Source: UBA4427 sp045106235
GTDB lineage: Bacteria; Myxococcota_A; UBA9160; UBA4427
Length of the DNA stretch: 64,000 nucleotides
NCBI GenBank assembly: GCA_045106235.1
Contig: JBGCEJ010000027.1
Coordinates: forward strand, 15,240-79,239
Reading direction: 5' to 3'
Each line of letters starts with the position of its first letter. Within the stretch, counting starts at the first letter, position 1. The position numbers and the translations under genes are program-made. The notes beneath the pieces were generated by a model. The model had not been told where the DNA came from. It did not search any database and saw nothing but the letters and a program-made list of their open reading frames with translations. Below, one piece after another: positions 32,760 to 42,214 of this stretch.

Positions 32760-33362
32760 TTAGAGCGTTTCGAAGAAGAAGGTCATCTTCACGCCCAGCG
32801 CCGCTGCAAGCTTGTGCATCGTGGACATCGAAGCGGCGCTCTTGCCGAGCTCGATCTGTGAGATCAGGCTGACGGAAAGGCCCGTTCGATTCGCGAGCTG
32901 CTTGAGCGTGAGCTCAGACTCGTGCCGCTTCCCGCGAATACGACGCCCGACCTCGGTGTTCAGATGCGTCTCGAGATCGACCAAGAGGCCGCGGTCGCGG
33001 ATCGCTTCATGGACAACCGCGAGCACTTCCTCGTTTTCGAGGGGCTTCTGCAGGTAGTGGAACGCCTGATGCTTCATCGTGGCGACGGCCATCTCGACGG
33101 ACGGCACCGCTGTCGTCGCAATGACGCAAATATCTTTGTCCGAGCCGCGCACCGCAGCGAGCGCCTCACCGCCACCGGAGCCCGGTGTGACGTCGAGGAC
33201 GATCAGCTGGAAGCGACTCTGGCGAATCTCTTCCGGTGCCTGCAGCGGATCCGACAGGCAGGTCACGCCATAGCCCTGGTCCGAAAGCAGCTGCTTCAGC
33301 TGGAGTTGCGTCTGCTCGTCCTGGTCTACTACGAGCACGTTCAATCGTTGTTGGTTTGCCAT
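32760..33362 (-). CDS. CheY-like receiver fused to an XRE-type helix-turn-helix
   Basis: 200 residues (start at ATG 33362; ATG 33368 is an alternative). Residues 5-120 form a receiver: LNVLVVDQDEQTQLQLKQLL, phosphoacceptor Asp in LIVLDVTPG, conserved Thr region IATTAVPS, and Lys in YLQKPL. After a linker helix (VGRRIRGKRHESE) comes a Cro/CI-type domain, LTLKQLANRTGLSVSLISQIELGKSAASMSTMHKLAAALGVKMTFFF. Receiver plus XRE is a less common output pairing than OmpR, NarL or NtrC. No sensor kinase is adjacent. The next gene downstream is the DapA-family lyase, 123 bp away, a plausible target. Confidence 0.87.
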   Translation of the reverse strand: MANQQRLNVLVVDQDEQTQLQLKQLLSDQGYGVTCLSDPLQAPEEIRQSRFQLIVLDVTPGSGGGEALAAVRGSDKDICVIATTAVPSVEMAVATMKHQAFHYLQKPLENEEVLAVVHEAIRDRGLLVDLETHLNTEVGRRIRGKRHESELTLKQLANRTGLSVSLISQIELGKSAASMSTMHKLAAALGVKMTFFFETL

Positions 33363-33618
33363 TTCCATTCCACAAGAGCTGCAGCCCTTGAATCCGAACG
33401 CCACCCCTCTCTGGATGCGGATTCCTCGGGCCGGGCAGAGAATCGGCAGTCAAAACTGCTCGGTTCCTGCGCACGACTTGCTGGTTCATCGGGGATTTCC
33501 CCGATCGGCATTAGTGGTTTATTGGAAACTTGTAGGTATTCGGCTCAGAATCAGCCCAGGATTCCACCTGGAGAGGAACTCATGGCAAATACGGGGCCTT
33601 CTAGGCCCATAAATCAGC

Positions 33619-34521
33619 CTAGGGCTGAAGAGCCCCGGGCGATGCAGTGGGAGCGTAATCCGCGGGGAGGCCCAGCAGCCATTGCTGGCTGAAGGCCGTC
33701 GGCGGTGCGTTGACCTGAACCGCTCGCTCGACGTCGAAGCGAACGGGCTCGGCCCCCGGCTCGTGAATTTCAACCCATTCCGGCACCATGATCTTCGAGA
33801 AGCTCACCATCGGCCCAAGCAGCATGAAGACGCCGTTATCCCGGTCGACCCTCCGCACCTGCAGGTCCTTCGTGTCCACCCAGAAGCGTGCCACGCCCCC
33901 GGACTCGCTCCCGAACGCCGACTCAAAAGCGGAACCCAGCGCACTCCCCGACAGAGGAGGTCCACCGAGAAATCCTTCTTCCTCGTTCCCGCGCCCCGAA
34001 CGCGACGATCGCAGCGCCAAACGGGGGTCGCCGAAGACGAAACAATCTTGCTCACCGCAAGGCGCCAGGCCGACCAAACTCGTATCGACCCCGAAGGTTG
34101 CCAAGGCCGTGCGCAGCGTCGTCTCGGAAGAAGGCTGCAAGAGAAAGAGCGGCTGAAGCAGCGGCTGCGGATCACCCAGCCGTTCGCCGTCCTTTGCCCC
34201 AGAAAGCTCGGAGCCCGAAAGTACATAGCGGTCTATGCGACCGGAGTAGCCGCGCAGTTCGAGCCGCGCGAGTCCCGTCGGGTGGGTAATGAGCTGCCCC
34301 GCCGCGATCGGATCCCGCTCGCCGATCCGCATGGTGACGTCGATCTGAAGCGCCTGGGTCCGCCCCGACGAACGGTTCACGCGCGAGATCTCGCGCATCG
34401 TTCGCTTCGCATCGGGAATAAAGGCCGACGCCGCCGAAGTCATCAGCGTCGCGGAAAGCATCAACATACCCGCGCAGGCCGCCCCGACGCGGAAGCAGCG
34501 CGGCGCCCGTCCCGCGCGCAT
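33619..34521 (-). CDS. Exported protein of unknown function coupled to enolase
   Basis: 300 residues from ATG 34521, sharing one base with the enolase stop (TGATG). A signal peptide (VGAACAGMLMLSATLMTSAASA) is followed by a beta-rich protein: KRTMREISRVNRSSGRTQALQIDVTMRIGERD, LITHPTGLARLELRGYSGRIDRYVLSG, VARFWVDTKDLQVRRVDRDNG. The pattern of short amphipathic strands recalls LolA/LolB-like or outer-membrane-lipoprotein-sorting folds, but no signature supports naming it. It has one Cys pair (APCGEQDCF) and a low-complexity Gly/Ser segment. It ends a minus-strand pair with eno. Confidence 0.65.
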   Translation of the reverse strand: MRAGRAPRCFRVGAACAGMLMLSATLMTSAASAFIPDAKRTMREISRVNRSSGRTQALQIDVTMRIGERDPIAAGQLITHPTGLARLELRGYSGRIDRYVLSGSELSGAKDGERLGDPQPLLQPLFLLQPSSETTLRTALATFGVDTSLVGLAPCGEQDCFVFGDPRLALRSSRSGRGNEEEGFLGGPPLSGSALGSAFESAFGSESGGVARFWVDTKDLQVRRVDRDNGVFMLLGPMVSFSKIMVPEWVEIHEPGAEPVRFDVERAVQVNAPPTAFSQQWLLGLPADYAPTASPGALQP

Positions 34522-35822
34522 CAAGAGCCCTGCCCCGAGAGTCGTGAGGCGCCCGCATAACGTGCGGCCGATCCCAGTTCCGCTTCGATGCGGAGCAGCT
34601 GATTGTACTTCGCGATCCGGTCTGTTCGGCAGAGCGAGCCCGTCTTGATCTGGCCCGTCGAAGCGCCCACCGCAAGGTCGGCGATCGTCGTGTCTTCCGT
34701 TTCCCCCGAGCGATGGGACGAAACGGAAGCGAAGCCCGCTTTGTCCGCCATCTGAATCGCATCGAGGGTCTCAGTCAAAGTTCCGATCTGATTCACTTTG
34801 ATCAGAATCGCGTTGGCCGATTTCTCGTCGATGCCGCGCTTCAAAATGGCCGGATTCGTGACGAAGAGATCATCTCCGACCAGTTGGCAGTTTTCGCCCA
34901 GCTTGGCCGTCAGCGCCGACCAGCCCGACCAATCGTCTTCCGCGAGCCCGTCTTCGATGGAAACGATCGGATAGCGCGAAACCCAGTCTGCCCAGAACTC
35001 AACCATTTCCGCCGAGGAAAGCTTCCGGCCCTCACTGGCGAGATGATAGGTGCCGTCTTCGTAGAACTCGCTTGCCGCGGGATCGAGCGCGATCGAGATA
35101 TCGCTGCCGGCCTTGTAGCCCGCGCCGTCGATGGCCTCGAGAATCAGGTCGAGCGCTTCCTCGTTGCTACCCAGGTTCGGAGCGAATCCGCCCTCGTCCC
35201 CGACCGCCGTCGAATAACCCTTCTTGAGCAGCACCTTCTTCAGCGTATGGAAAACTTCCGCGCCCCAGCGCAGCCCTTCCTTGAAGCTCGGCGCGCCGAG
35301 CGGATAGAGCATGAACTCCTGCACATCGACGCTGTTATCCGCATGCTCGCCGCCGTTCAGAACGTTCATCATCGGAGCAGGAAGCAGGTTCGCGTCCGCG
35401 CCCCCGATGAATCGGTAGAGCGGCTGATTCGAAGCGTTCGCCGCAGCGTGGGCCGACGCGAGGGAGACACCGAGGATCGCATTCGCACCCAAGCGCGATT
35501 TCGTCTCTGTCCCGTCGAGATCGATCAAAGCATGATCGAGTTTTGATTGTTCATCGAGGCCACCGAGCTGAACGCCTTTCACAGCCTTGGCGATTTCCCC
35601 GTTCACGAAATCAACGGCCTTCGTGACGCCCTTACCGAGATAGCGGGACTTGTCGCCGTCGCGAAGCTCGAGCGCCTCACGCGCGCCCGTCGAGGCACCC
35701 GACGGAACAGCGGCTCGACCGAGCACGCCTTCCGAGGTGACGACGTCGACTTCGACGGTGGGATTGCCGCGAGAATCCAGAATCTCCCGCGCTTTGACTT
35801 GATCGATACGAACCTGCGTCAT
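34521..35822 (-). CDS. eno: Enolase
   Basis: Cytoplasmic 2-phosphoglycerate to phosphoenolpyruvate step of glycolysis. 433 residues, full length. Features are ILDSRGNPTVEVDV, GASTGAREALELRDGD, NVLNGGEHADNSVDVQEFML, AVGDEGGFAPNLGSNEEAL, IVSIEDGLAEDDW, QLVGDDLFVTNP, the family signature ILIKVNQIGTLTE and SHRSGETEDTTIADLAVG. A strong ribosome-binding site (GGAGGAAG) precedes the ATG. Confidence 0.98.
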   Translation of the reverse strand: MTQVRIDQVKAREILDSRGNPTVEVDVVTSEGVLGRAAVPSGASTGAREALELRDGDKSRYLGKGVTKAVDFVNGEIAKAVKGVQLGGLDEQSKLDHALIDLDGTETKSRLGANAILGVSLASAHAAANASNQPLYRFIGGADANLLPAPMMNVLNGGEHADNSVDVQEFMLYPLGAPSFKEGLRWGAEVFHTLKKVLLKKGYSTAVGDEGGFAPNLGSNEEALDLILEAIDGAGYKAGSDISIALDPAASEFYEDGTYHLASEGRKLSSAEMVEFWADWVSRYPIVSIEDGLAEDDWSGWSALTAKLGENCQLVGDDLFVTNPAILKRGIDEKSANAILIKVNQIGTLTETLDAIQMADKAGFASVSSHRSGETEDTTIADLAVGASTGQIKTGSLCRTDRIAKYNQLLRIEAELGSAARYAGASRLSGQGS

Positions 35823-36025
35823 CGCAGACTTCCTCCTTCTTCCGGCCCTGATTTCCGACCCTGAGCGTCACCAGGGCGCCCCACGTTCGGAGCATGCCCG
35901 GCACTGAGCCGCTGCCTTCGGCTACGCGGGTCGAACCTTGCCTCGACACCCGCAGTCCTGCTTCTCGGGCGGCCGATCTTAGCAGGCCCACCCAGGGACG
36001 GAGTAGATCGGCGAGTCGCAGGCCC

Positions 36026-36826
36026 CTATGAACCTTCTTCTGAAGGTTCAGACCCTAAATCCGGCACGACCACCAGCTTGCCATCCGGCCCCGGCCCCGT
36101 GTGGGTTTCGATCCCAAACGCGGCCTGAAGATTCGCCTGCGTAAAGACATCCACCGGCAACCCATCGGCAATGATCCGTCCCCCACCCAGGAGAATGACC
36201 CTGTCACAGGAGCGCGCGGCGAGCGAAAGATCATGGGAAACGACCAGCGCTGCCCGGCCCCCCGCCGCAAACTGGCGAACCTCACGCAGCACTTCGACGC
36301 GATGTTTCAGATCGAGAAAAGCTGTGGGCTCATCGAGTAAAAGCAGCCCCGGCTCCTGAACCAGCGCCCGTGCGAAAAGCACAAGCTGCCGCTCTCCCCC
36401 AGACAGCGTATCCACGCTTCGATCCGCGAGATGGCCAATCCCCAATCGTTCGAGCGCAGCGAGGGCCAGCGCCACATCCGCCTCACTCTCGAGACCGACC
36501 AGAGGTTGATGCGGCGCCCTGCCCATCAGAACCAATTCTCCGACACGGAAGGGAAAGGGCACATGAAGATCCTGAGGCACAAGCGCCACCCGCCGGGCCC
36601 ATTCACGGCGCCCGAGACTCCGCGCCGAGGTCCCACTGAGTTGAACCTCTCCCTCCGCCGGGACAAGCGCGCCGTTCGCCACCTTCAGCAGGGTGGTCTT
36701 GCCCGCGCCGTTACAGCCAATGAGCCCAACGACCTCGCCGGGAGACACTTCGAATGCAAGCTCCCGAAGGATTGTCTTGCCGCCGAGCTCGATGCGCAGA
36801 TTTTTCACAGTCAGGGTTTCACTCAT
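36026..36826 (-). CDS. btuD: BtuD/FecE-type ABC transporter ATPase
   Basis: 266 residues from ATG 36826, overlapping the permease stop (ATGA); the open frame starts earlier, within the permease gene. Walker A is GCNGAGKTT, the signature LSGGERQLVLFARALVQEPGLLLLDEPTAFLD contains ABC motif and Walker B, and the switch His is in VVSHDLSLAAR. Sequence and neighbours fit the family importing cobalamin, haem or ferric siderophores. Cobalamin is favoured from the substrate-binding protein, but not proven. Confidence 0.92.
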   Translation of the reverse strand: MSETLTVKNLRIELGGKTILRELAFEVSPGEVVGLIGCNGAGKTTLLKVANGALVPAEGEVQLSGTSARSLGRREWARRVALVPQDLHVPFPFRVGELVLMGRAPHQPLVGLESEADVALALAALERLGIGHLADRSVDTLSGGERQLVLFARALVQEPGLLLLDEPTAFLDLKHRVEVLREVRQFAAGGRAALVVSHDLSLAARSCDRVILLGGGRIIADGLPVDVFTQANLQAAFGIETHTGPGPDGKLVVVPDLGSEPSEEGS

Positions 36827-37866
36827 GCGAGCGGGCCTCGAGACTGCGCTCGACGAAGCAAGAAGATGAAGAGCGGCCCGCCGACCAAGGCGGTCACCGC
36901 CCCGACCGGCAGCTCCCGCCCATTCAGAACCGTCCTTGCCAGGGTGTCCGAGAGGACCAAAAAACCCGCCCCCGAAAGCGCCGAGGCAGGAATCAATAAT
37001 CGGTGGTCCGAACCAATCACCAGTCGCAATGCATGCGGAACGATCAATCCCACGAATCCAATCAGCCCCGAAACCGCGACCGCCGCTCCGACCATGAGCG
37101 ATGTGGCGACGAGCAAGATCCGGCGATGGGCCTCCACGGGGACGCCTAGCTGTGCCGCGGTTTCGTCTCCGAGAGCCAGCAGATTCAAGCTTCGGGCCAA
37201 AACGCAAGCAACAGCCAAGCCGAGGGCCACGCTCGCTCCCACAAGACCGACGGCATCGATCTCAACGGCGGAGAGGTGACCAATCAGCCAAAGAAAGATC
37301 CGAGAGCCGTCGAAGAAGCCCGCGACGGAAGCGAGAAAAATGATCCCCGCCGAGGCGAAGGCATTAAAGACGACCCCGGTGAGCAGGAGCGCGGTGGGCG
37401 AACTTCGGCCACGACCGCCCGAGACCCAGTACAGAAGACCCGTCGCAAGCAGACCGCCCAGGAAGGCGGCGACCGGAACCGCCTGGGTTGAAACAGACCA
37501 GGCCGAGCCGAAGGCAAGAACGACGATCCCGGCAAGCGCTGCGCCGCCCGACACGCCTAACACGTATGGATCCGCAAGCGGATTCCGAAGCAGCGCCTGA
37601 AAGACGGCTCCCGCGGTCGCGAGCGCCGCACCGACAAGCGCACCCAGGATCACTCTCGGTAACCGGACGCCGAACACAATATCTGCGGAGACTGAATCGG
37701 CCCCGGTTGGCAAGGCGCCCCCCATTCCCGCGCGTAAGATCTCGAGCACCTCCGCCGCGCCCACGCTTGCAGGCCCCGTCGCGAGCGCGAAGAGCCCGAT
37801 CAAGAAGAGGACGAAAGCAAGGCAGCCTAAGACGGTGAAAAGTCGCGCAGGCGAGAGACGAATCAA
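36823..37866 (-). CDS. btuC: BtuC/FecCD-type ABC transporter permease
   Basis: 347 residues with about ten membrane segments. Family blocks are VFGVRLPRVILGALVGAALATAGAVFQALLRNPLADPYVLGVSGGAALAG and AVAVSGLIGFVGLIVPHALRLVIGSDHRLLIPASALSGAGFLVLSDTLART. The start is TTG 37866, overlapping the stop of the binding-protein gene (TTGA), so the three genes are translationally coupled. Confidence 0.94.
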   Translation of the reverse strand: MIRLSPARLFTVLGCLAFVLFLIGLFALATGPASVGAAEVLEILRAGMGGALPTGADSVSADIVFGVRLPRVILGALVGAALATAGAVFQALLRNPLADPYVLGVSGGAALAGIVVLAFGSAWSVSTQAVPVAAFLGGLLATGLLYWVSGGRGRSSPTALLLTGVVFNAFASAGIIFLASVAGFFDGSRIFLWLIGHLSAVEIDAVGLVGASVALGLAVACVLARSLNLLALGDETAAQLGVPVEAHRRILLVATSLMVGAAVAVSGLIGFVGLIVPHALRLVIGSDHRLLIPASALSGAGFLVLSDTLARTVLNGRELPVGAVTALVGGPLFIFLLRRAQSRGPLA

Positions 37867-38834
37867 GGCGCTTGTTCCTTCACGATCGCAGCGTATTCGG
37901 CATCGATCGCGGCGCCGATCGCTTCGCCGTGCACCAAGACGGCGAGTGCGCGGAGCGAATCATCCAGGTTCGGCCCAGGCATGCTCATCCGACTGGCCTC
38001 CACTGTGAGCGCCCGCCCGGACTGCACGGCAGGCAAGCTGGGCCAACGTGCCCAGAACTCGGCAGCCCCCTCGGCGCCGGGGGTCATGTCCAGCAAAAGT
38101 TCAGGCCGCGCGTCGATCAGCCATTCGGTCGTGCTCCGCGGATAGCCCGTCGCAAGCATCGCCCCGAGATTTCGCGCGCCCACCGCCGCAAGCATTTCAT
38201 CCAAAAACGTATCCCCACCCACGAGGTAGAGTGGCGACCGATCAACGACCGCCACCGCGCCGGGCGCGTCCCGCTCATAGGTCGCTCGCTCCACCGCCAC
38301 ACGCGTGTTCCGAATCGCCGCGATGCGCTGCGCCGCCGCGTCCTGCCGGTCGAGTAGACGCCCGAGCCGTTCGATGTTCTCAAGGACCTGGTCGAGTCGT
38401 TCGTTCTGATAGACCTCGACCTCGAGGCCAAGCCGCTCCAGCCGGTCCGCGTGGGTTTGCTGGTCGACCCCCGCAACCACAAGCACGCGGTCGGGGCGAA
38501 GCGCCACCACGGCCTCCAGGCTCGGATCGAAAAGACCGCCCACCTGAGGGCGATCCCCGAGATCGGGCACTACCCGGGCGGAGTAATCATCGATGCCGAC
38601 GAGGGTTTCGGCCCGACCCAAGCTCACCACGATCGCGGTCAGTGACGGGTTCAGCGAGATCAATCGAGGGCTCGCCTCTTTTAAGCTTTCCGCCATAGCC
38701 GAGCTGTCATCAGACGCGGGGCTTCGTTCAGGCAGGGTGACCCGCTGTTCCTCTGCCTCCATACAGCCCATGGAAAGCACGCCGCAGAAAAGGAGCGATA
38801 GGGCGATCAGCCCAGCTTTGAGAACACACCTCAT
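37863..38834 (-). CDS. btuF: BtuF-type periplasmic binding lipoprotein
   Basis: 323 residues with a lipoprotein signal (LIALSLLFCGVLSMGC, lipobox SMGC), so membrane-tethered rather than free. The domain starts RLISLNPSLTAIVVSLGRAETLVGIDDYSARVVPDLGDRPQVGGLFDPSLEAVVALRPDRVLVV, the BtuF/FhuD/HemT cobalamin or siderophore family. I found no B12 riboswitch in the 117 bases upstream. Cobalamin is the likeliest ligand from this sequence type; haem or siderophore is possible. Confidence 0.87.
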   Translation of the reverse strand: MRCVLKAGLIALSLLFCGVLSMGCMEAEEQRVTLPERSPASDDSSAMAESLKEASPRLISLNPSLTAIVVSLGRAETLVGIDDYSARVVPDLGDRPQVGGLFDPSLEAVVALRPDRVLVVAGVDQQTHADRLERLGLEVEVYQNERLDQVLENIERLGRLLDRQDAAAQRIAAIRNTRVAVERATYERDAPGAVAVVDRSPLYLVGGDTFLDEMLAAVGARNLGAMLATGYPRSTTEWLIDARPELLLDMTPGAEGAAEFWARWPSLPAVQSGRALTVEASRMSMPGPNLDDSLRALAVLVHGEAIGAAIDAEYAAIVKEQAP

Positions 38835-38951
38835 CTCGCAATCATGCCGGGTCTTGGTCCTTTCTGCCGACCCGACCGAATCGAAGTCGAGCGTGGGCCC
38901 CCGAAAAGATCTCGGAGACCCACGCCGACTCAGGGTTCTTTGCAGAACGTT

Positions 38952-39407
38952 TTACTTGGCCGAGGACTTGGGTAAGGACTTCGAAGCAGCCGCCGCAGGA
39001 TTTCCGACCGGCTTCCCGATTTCAACCAAGGGCCGCAGCTTCGTCATCAAGGCCGGCCCGATTCCGCGAACCGACTCGAGCTGGTCCATGGTTTTGAAGC
39101 CGCCGCGGGCGTCTCGAACTGCCAAAATCGCGGCCGCCTTCTTCTCGCCAATGCCGGGCAAAGCCTCGAGCTGGGCGCTCGTAGCCCGGTTCAAATCGAG
39201 GAGCGGACGCTTGGACTCTGCCCCCGCCTGGCCGGCAACACCAAGCACAAGCAAGCCCAGAATCAGGATTGCGAACACGTTCCCAATTTGATGAAGTGAC
39301 CTCCAAGAGACCGGATTCATTGAGAAATTCAGATGAGCCCGAGAAGGCACCTTCGAGGGCATCTCGAACGTCGGGCGAGGCAACACAGAGTGCATTGCGT
39401 TTTTCAT
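38952..39407 (-). CDS. ComEA-like helix-hairpin-helix protein
   Basis: 151 residues. One hydrophobic segment (VFAILILGLLVLGVAGQAGA) anchors or exports the protein. It is followed by two helix-hairpin-helix motifs in LLDLNRATSAQLEALPGIGEKKAAAILAVRDARGGFKTMDQLESVRGIGPALMTKLRPLV, the pattern of the ComEA DNA-binding domain used in DNA uptake. The tail is Ala/Lys/Ser-rich. The start at ATG 39407 has GGGAG upstream; an internal ATG (about 39320) would give a more typical signal peptide. No other competence gene is nearby. Confidence 0.85.
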   Translation of the reverse strand: MKNAMHSVLPRPTFEMPSKVPSRAHLNFSMNPVSWRSLHQIGNVFAILILGLLVLGVAGQAGAESKRPLLDLNRATSAQLEALPGIGEKKAAAILAVRDARGGFKTMDQLESVRGIGPALMTKLRPLVEIGKPVGNPAAAASKSLPKSSAK

Positions 39408-39445
39408 AGGTTGTACTCCCAGGGACCTGGGACGAGGCGAATCGC

Positions 39446-40561
39446 TTATCGGTCGCGAGAGACCGAGTATTCGGCGGAGGCCTGAAGGGCCGCCTTGGCA
39501 TCTCCGTCAGGGAACGGAGCGATGGCTTCGAGCGCTTTGGCGACATGGTCCTGGGCGCGTCGGATGGTGTCTTCCAAGCCACGATGGCGCTCGACGAGGG
39601 CAGCGACGGGTGCAAGTTCGAGTTCGGGCGCTTCAAGCGGCGCCATCCCGCCATGCTCGTCCGCAAGGCGAGATGCGTTCTTCAGCACACCCGCCACGAG
39701 CTCGCGCTCTCCAACCGTGCACCGCTTCAAGGTCAGAATCAGCGGCAACGTGATCTTGCCTTCCCGAAGATCCGCGAAGGGCTGCTTGCCCAAGTCTTCG
39801 AGTTCAGCTTCGTAGTCGAGGCAATCATCTCGGAGCTGGAACGCCAGCCCGAGCTGTCGGCCGTACTCAGAAATCCGGTTGCGCTCGCTTCGCGAAACCC
39901 CTCCGAGCAGCGAACCAATCTCACAGCAATTCGAAAGCAGAGTGGCGCTCTTCCGCTCGATCACATCGTAGTAGTGGGTCTCTGTCACGTCGGCATCGAA
40001 GCTGCGTTCGAGCTGGAGCAGTTCACCCTCGGCCATCAGCCGAATCGTATTCGCGTAGCTCTCAACGATTTCAAGACTGCCGTCCTCGATCACCATCGAA
40101 GACGCCCGGGCGTAGAAAAAATCTCCGGCCAAGACGGCTCGACGATTTCCCCAAATCGCATTCGCAGAAGGAGTTCCGCGCCGCATCTCCGCCAGGTCGA
40201 CGATATCGTCGTGCATCAAGGTCGCGGTATGAAGAAGCTCAAGCGCGGCCGCTAATTCAATTCGTCGTGGACCCGCGTAGCCGCATAACTCGGCGGCCAG
40301 CAAAACGAGCGCGGGACGGAGACGCTTTCCGCCCGCCGAAAGAAGATGCTCACCGAGCACGCCGATCACTTTGGTTTTTGAATCAAGCGTGTCTCGCAGA
40401 GCACGCTCAACCAATTCCAGATCGGGCGAGATCCGGGCAAAAGCTTTCACGATCGCCGCAGGCGTCCCGACCAGCTCCGCTTCTCGCGCACTCCGCCCAT
40501 CCATCGAATTCGCAGAATTCGTTGCAGCGGTTGGATCTAGATACGATGAGGGGCCTGGCAT
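39446..40561 (-). CDS. ispB: Polyprenyl diphosphate synthase (octaprenyl/solanesyl type)
   Basis: 371 residues. Trans-prenyltransferase that builds the quinone side chain or another long isoprenoid from farnesyl diphosphate and IPP. Landmarks are GKRLRPALVLLAAELCG, the first Asp-rich motif LMHDDIVDLAEMRRG, GDFFYARAS, LEGELLQLE-like AEGELLQLERSFD, and the second Asp-rich motif FQLRDDCLDYEAE. An N-terminal extension of about 35 residues precedes the catalytic domain. Chain length cannot be read with confidence. It lies 38 bp upstream of the ComEA-like gene and 118 bp after radA. Confidence 0.93.
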   Translation of the reverse strand: MPGPSSYLDPTAATNSANSMDGRSAREAELVGTPAAIVKAFARISPDLELVERALRDTLDSKTKVIGVLGEHLLSAGGKRLRPALVLLAAELCGYAGPRRIELAAALELLHTATLMHDDIVDLAEMRRGTPSANAIWGNRRAVLAGDFFYARASSMVIEDGSLEIVESYANTIRLMAEGELLQLERSFDADVTETHYYDVIERKSATLLSNCCEIGSLLGGVSRSERNRISEYGRQLGLAFQLRDDCLDYEAELEDLGKQPFADLREGKITLPLILTLKRCTVGERELVAGVLKNASRLADEHGGMAPLEAPELELAPVAALVERHRGLEDTIRRAQDHVAKALEAIAPFPDGDAKAALQASAEYSVSRDR

Positions 40562-40609
40562 AGGCGAAACTTAGCCGCGGGAATCAGCGGTGTCAAAGAA
40601 AACTTTCTC

Positions 40610-40635
40610 AAAAAACACTTCAAAAACAGGTGTTT
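40610..40635 (-). terminator. Weak AT-rich hairpin after radA
   Basis: In mRNA sense: AAACAC, about 11-base loop, GTGTTT followed by TTT. The stem is only 6 bp and AT-rich, so termination would be partial. It lies about 45 bases downstream of the radA stop, before ispB. Confidence 0.45.
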
Positions 40636-40679
40636 ACCGCCGTTCACCTAAGCTTTTTCGACAATCCGAAAACGCGCCT

Positions 40680-42125
40680 TCAAACTCCGGCGGCAACCCC
40701 GTTCTGCTGCAGCCAATCGACCGCCTGAGAGATTTCCTCTATGGGAACAAGTTCGCAAACTGATGCGCCTGCTTTCCGGGGCTTCTTTTCCCGCTCTTTG
40801 AACTCGCGATAGCAAACCGCCGGAACGAGCAGGCGCCGAAATCCCAGGCGCTCCGCTTCGGCCAATCGCACATCCAGGCGAGAGACGCGTCGCACCTCAC
40901 CGCCGAGACCGATCTCCCCCACAGCGGCGGTATCCGGCGGCACAGGAAGATCGAGGCGGCTCGAAGCGATCGCGAGCGCGATGCCCAGATCGGCGGCGGG
41001 CTCGGCGACGCGCACTCCGCCCGACGCTTTGGCGTACACATCCTGCGACAAGATATCGATGCGACTGCGTCGATCGAGCACCGCCAGGAGCAGCGCGACC
41101 CGAGCATCTTCCAACCCGAGCGTCGTCCGGCGCGGCGTCCCGTACGGGGCCGGAGCGACGAGTGCCTGGAGTTCGACCAGCATCGGACGCGACCCCTCGA
41201 GCAAGGGCACCACGCAACTCCCCGGCGCGCGGGTACTTCGCTCTTCGAGGAAAAGCTCGCTCGGATTTTCGACCGCCTCCAAACCATTCCCCGCCATGCT
41301 CAGCACACCGATTTCCTGGGTCGAACCGAAACGATTTTTCGCCGCGCGCAGCAACCGGAAGGCATGCGCGCGATCGCCCTCGAAGGTGAGCACAACATCC
41401 ACCAAATGCTCGAGCACGCGGGGTCCCGCAAGGCTCCCGTCTTTCGTCACATGACCGATCAGCAGCAGAACCGAGCCGACCCGCTTCGCCGTCGCTGAAA
41501 GCTGCGCCGCTGCTTCACGCACTTGGGAGACTGAACCGGCGGCGGATTCGATGCTCTCGCTCTGGATGGTTTGAATCGAGTCGACGACAACAAAGCTCGG
41601 CTCGAACTCCTTCCACGGACCCGCGAGGGCCTCGACGCGGGTTGTCGTCAGCACCTGAAGGTCTCCGCCGAGTCCCGGCAAGCGTTCCGCGCGCAGGCGG
41701 ATCTGTTCCGCACTTTCTTCGCCGCTCACATACAGAACCGAATGGCCCTGGGCCGCGAGGCGCCCGGCGACTTGAAGCGACAAGGTCGATTTCCCGATTC
41801 CCGGATCGCCGCCCAAGAGGACGACCGAACCGGGCACGAAGCCGCCGCCGAGAACGCGGTCGAGCTCTTCTTCATTGCTCTTAATCCGCGGGCTCGCGTC
41901 CGCGTCGATCTCCGACAGGCGCCGCGGCTTCTCGTCGTCCGCCGCCGTTGGGACGAGTCCCGCCCGGGCCGAGTTCCGGGCCGCTTTCTCCGCCGCCACC
42001 TTGGGCGCCTCGTAGGTCTCCTCGACCAAGCTGTCCCACTGCCCGCAATCGGGGCAGCGACCATGCCAACGCGGATGCTGTGCCCCGCAGGACTGACAGG
42101 CGTGTACGGTTCGGCGTTTGGCCAT
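40680..42125 (-). CDS. radA: DNA repair and recombination protein RadA
   Basis: 481 residues. Helicase/ATPase promoting branch migration in homologous recombination. The N-terminal zinc finger is CQSCGAQHPRWHGRCPDCGQW. Walker A is GGDPGIGKSTLSLQ, Walker B VVVDSIQT, the RadA-specific motif KNRFGST, and a C-terminal Lon-protease-like domain holds AKASGGVRVAEPAADLGIALAIASS. Full length. It is divergent from bioB, with 180 bp between the start codons. Confidence 0.97.
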   Translation of the reverse strand: MAKRRTVHACQSCGAQHPRWHGRCPDCGQWDSLVEETYEAPKVAAEKAARNSARAGLVPTAADDEKPRRLSEIDADASPRIKSNEEELDRVLGGGFVPGSVVLLGGDPGIGKSTLSLQVAGRLAAQGHSVLYVSGEESAEQIRLRAERLPGLGGDLQVLTTTRVEALAGPWKEFEPSFVVVDSIQTIQSESIESAAGSVSQVREAAAQLSATAKRVGSVLLLIGHVTKDGSLAGPRVLEHLVDVVLTFEGDRAHAFRLLRAAKNRFGSTQEIGVLSMAGNGLEAVENPSELFLEERSTRAPGSCVVPLLEGSRPMLVELQALVAPAPYGTPRRTTLGLEDARVALLLAVLDRRSRIDILSQDVYAKASGGVRVAEPAADLGIALAIASSRLDLPVPPDTAAVGEIGLGGEVRRVSRLDVRLAEAERLGFRRLLVPAVCYREFKEREKKPRKAGASVCELVPIEEISQAVDWLQQNGVAAGV

Positions 42126-42214
42126 CCCTGAGGCTCCTTGGCGCCCTCTGGAAAGTCGAGGGACGAAAACAAGGTGAATGTACCCGGAATCGCTGGGTTT
42201 TACAGAGGAGAATC

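Noticed and set aside
38835..38951. Possible cobalamin riboswitch upstream of btuF
   Set aside because: The 117-base gap is too short for the full element and I find no B12-box-like GCCACTG sequence; it contains only a GC hairpin (about 38895-38930) that may end the ComEA-like transcript.
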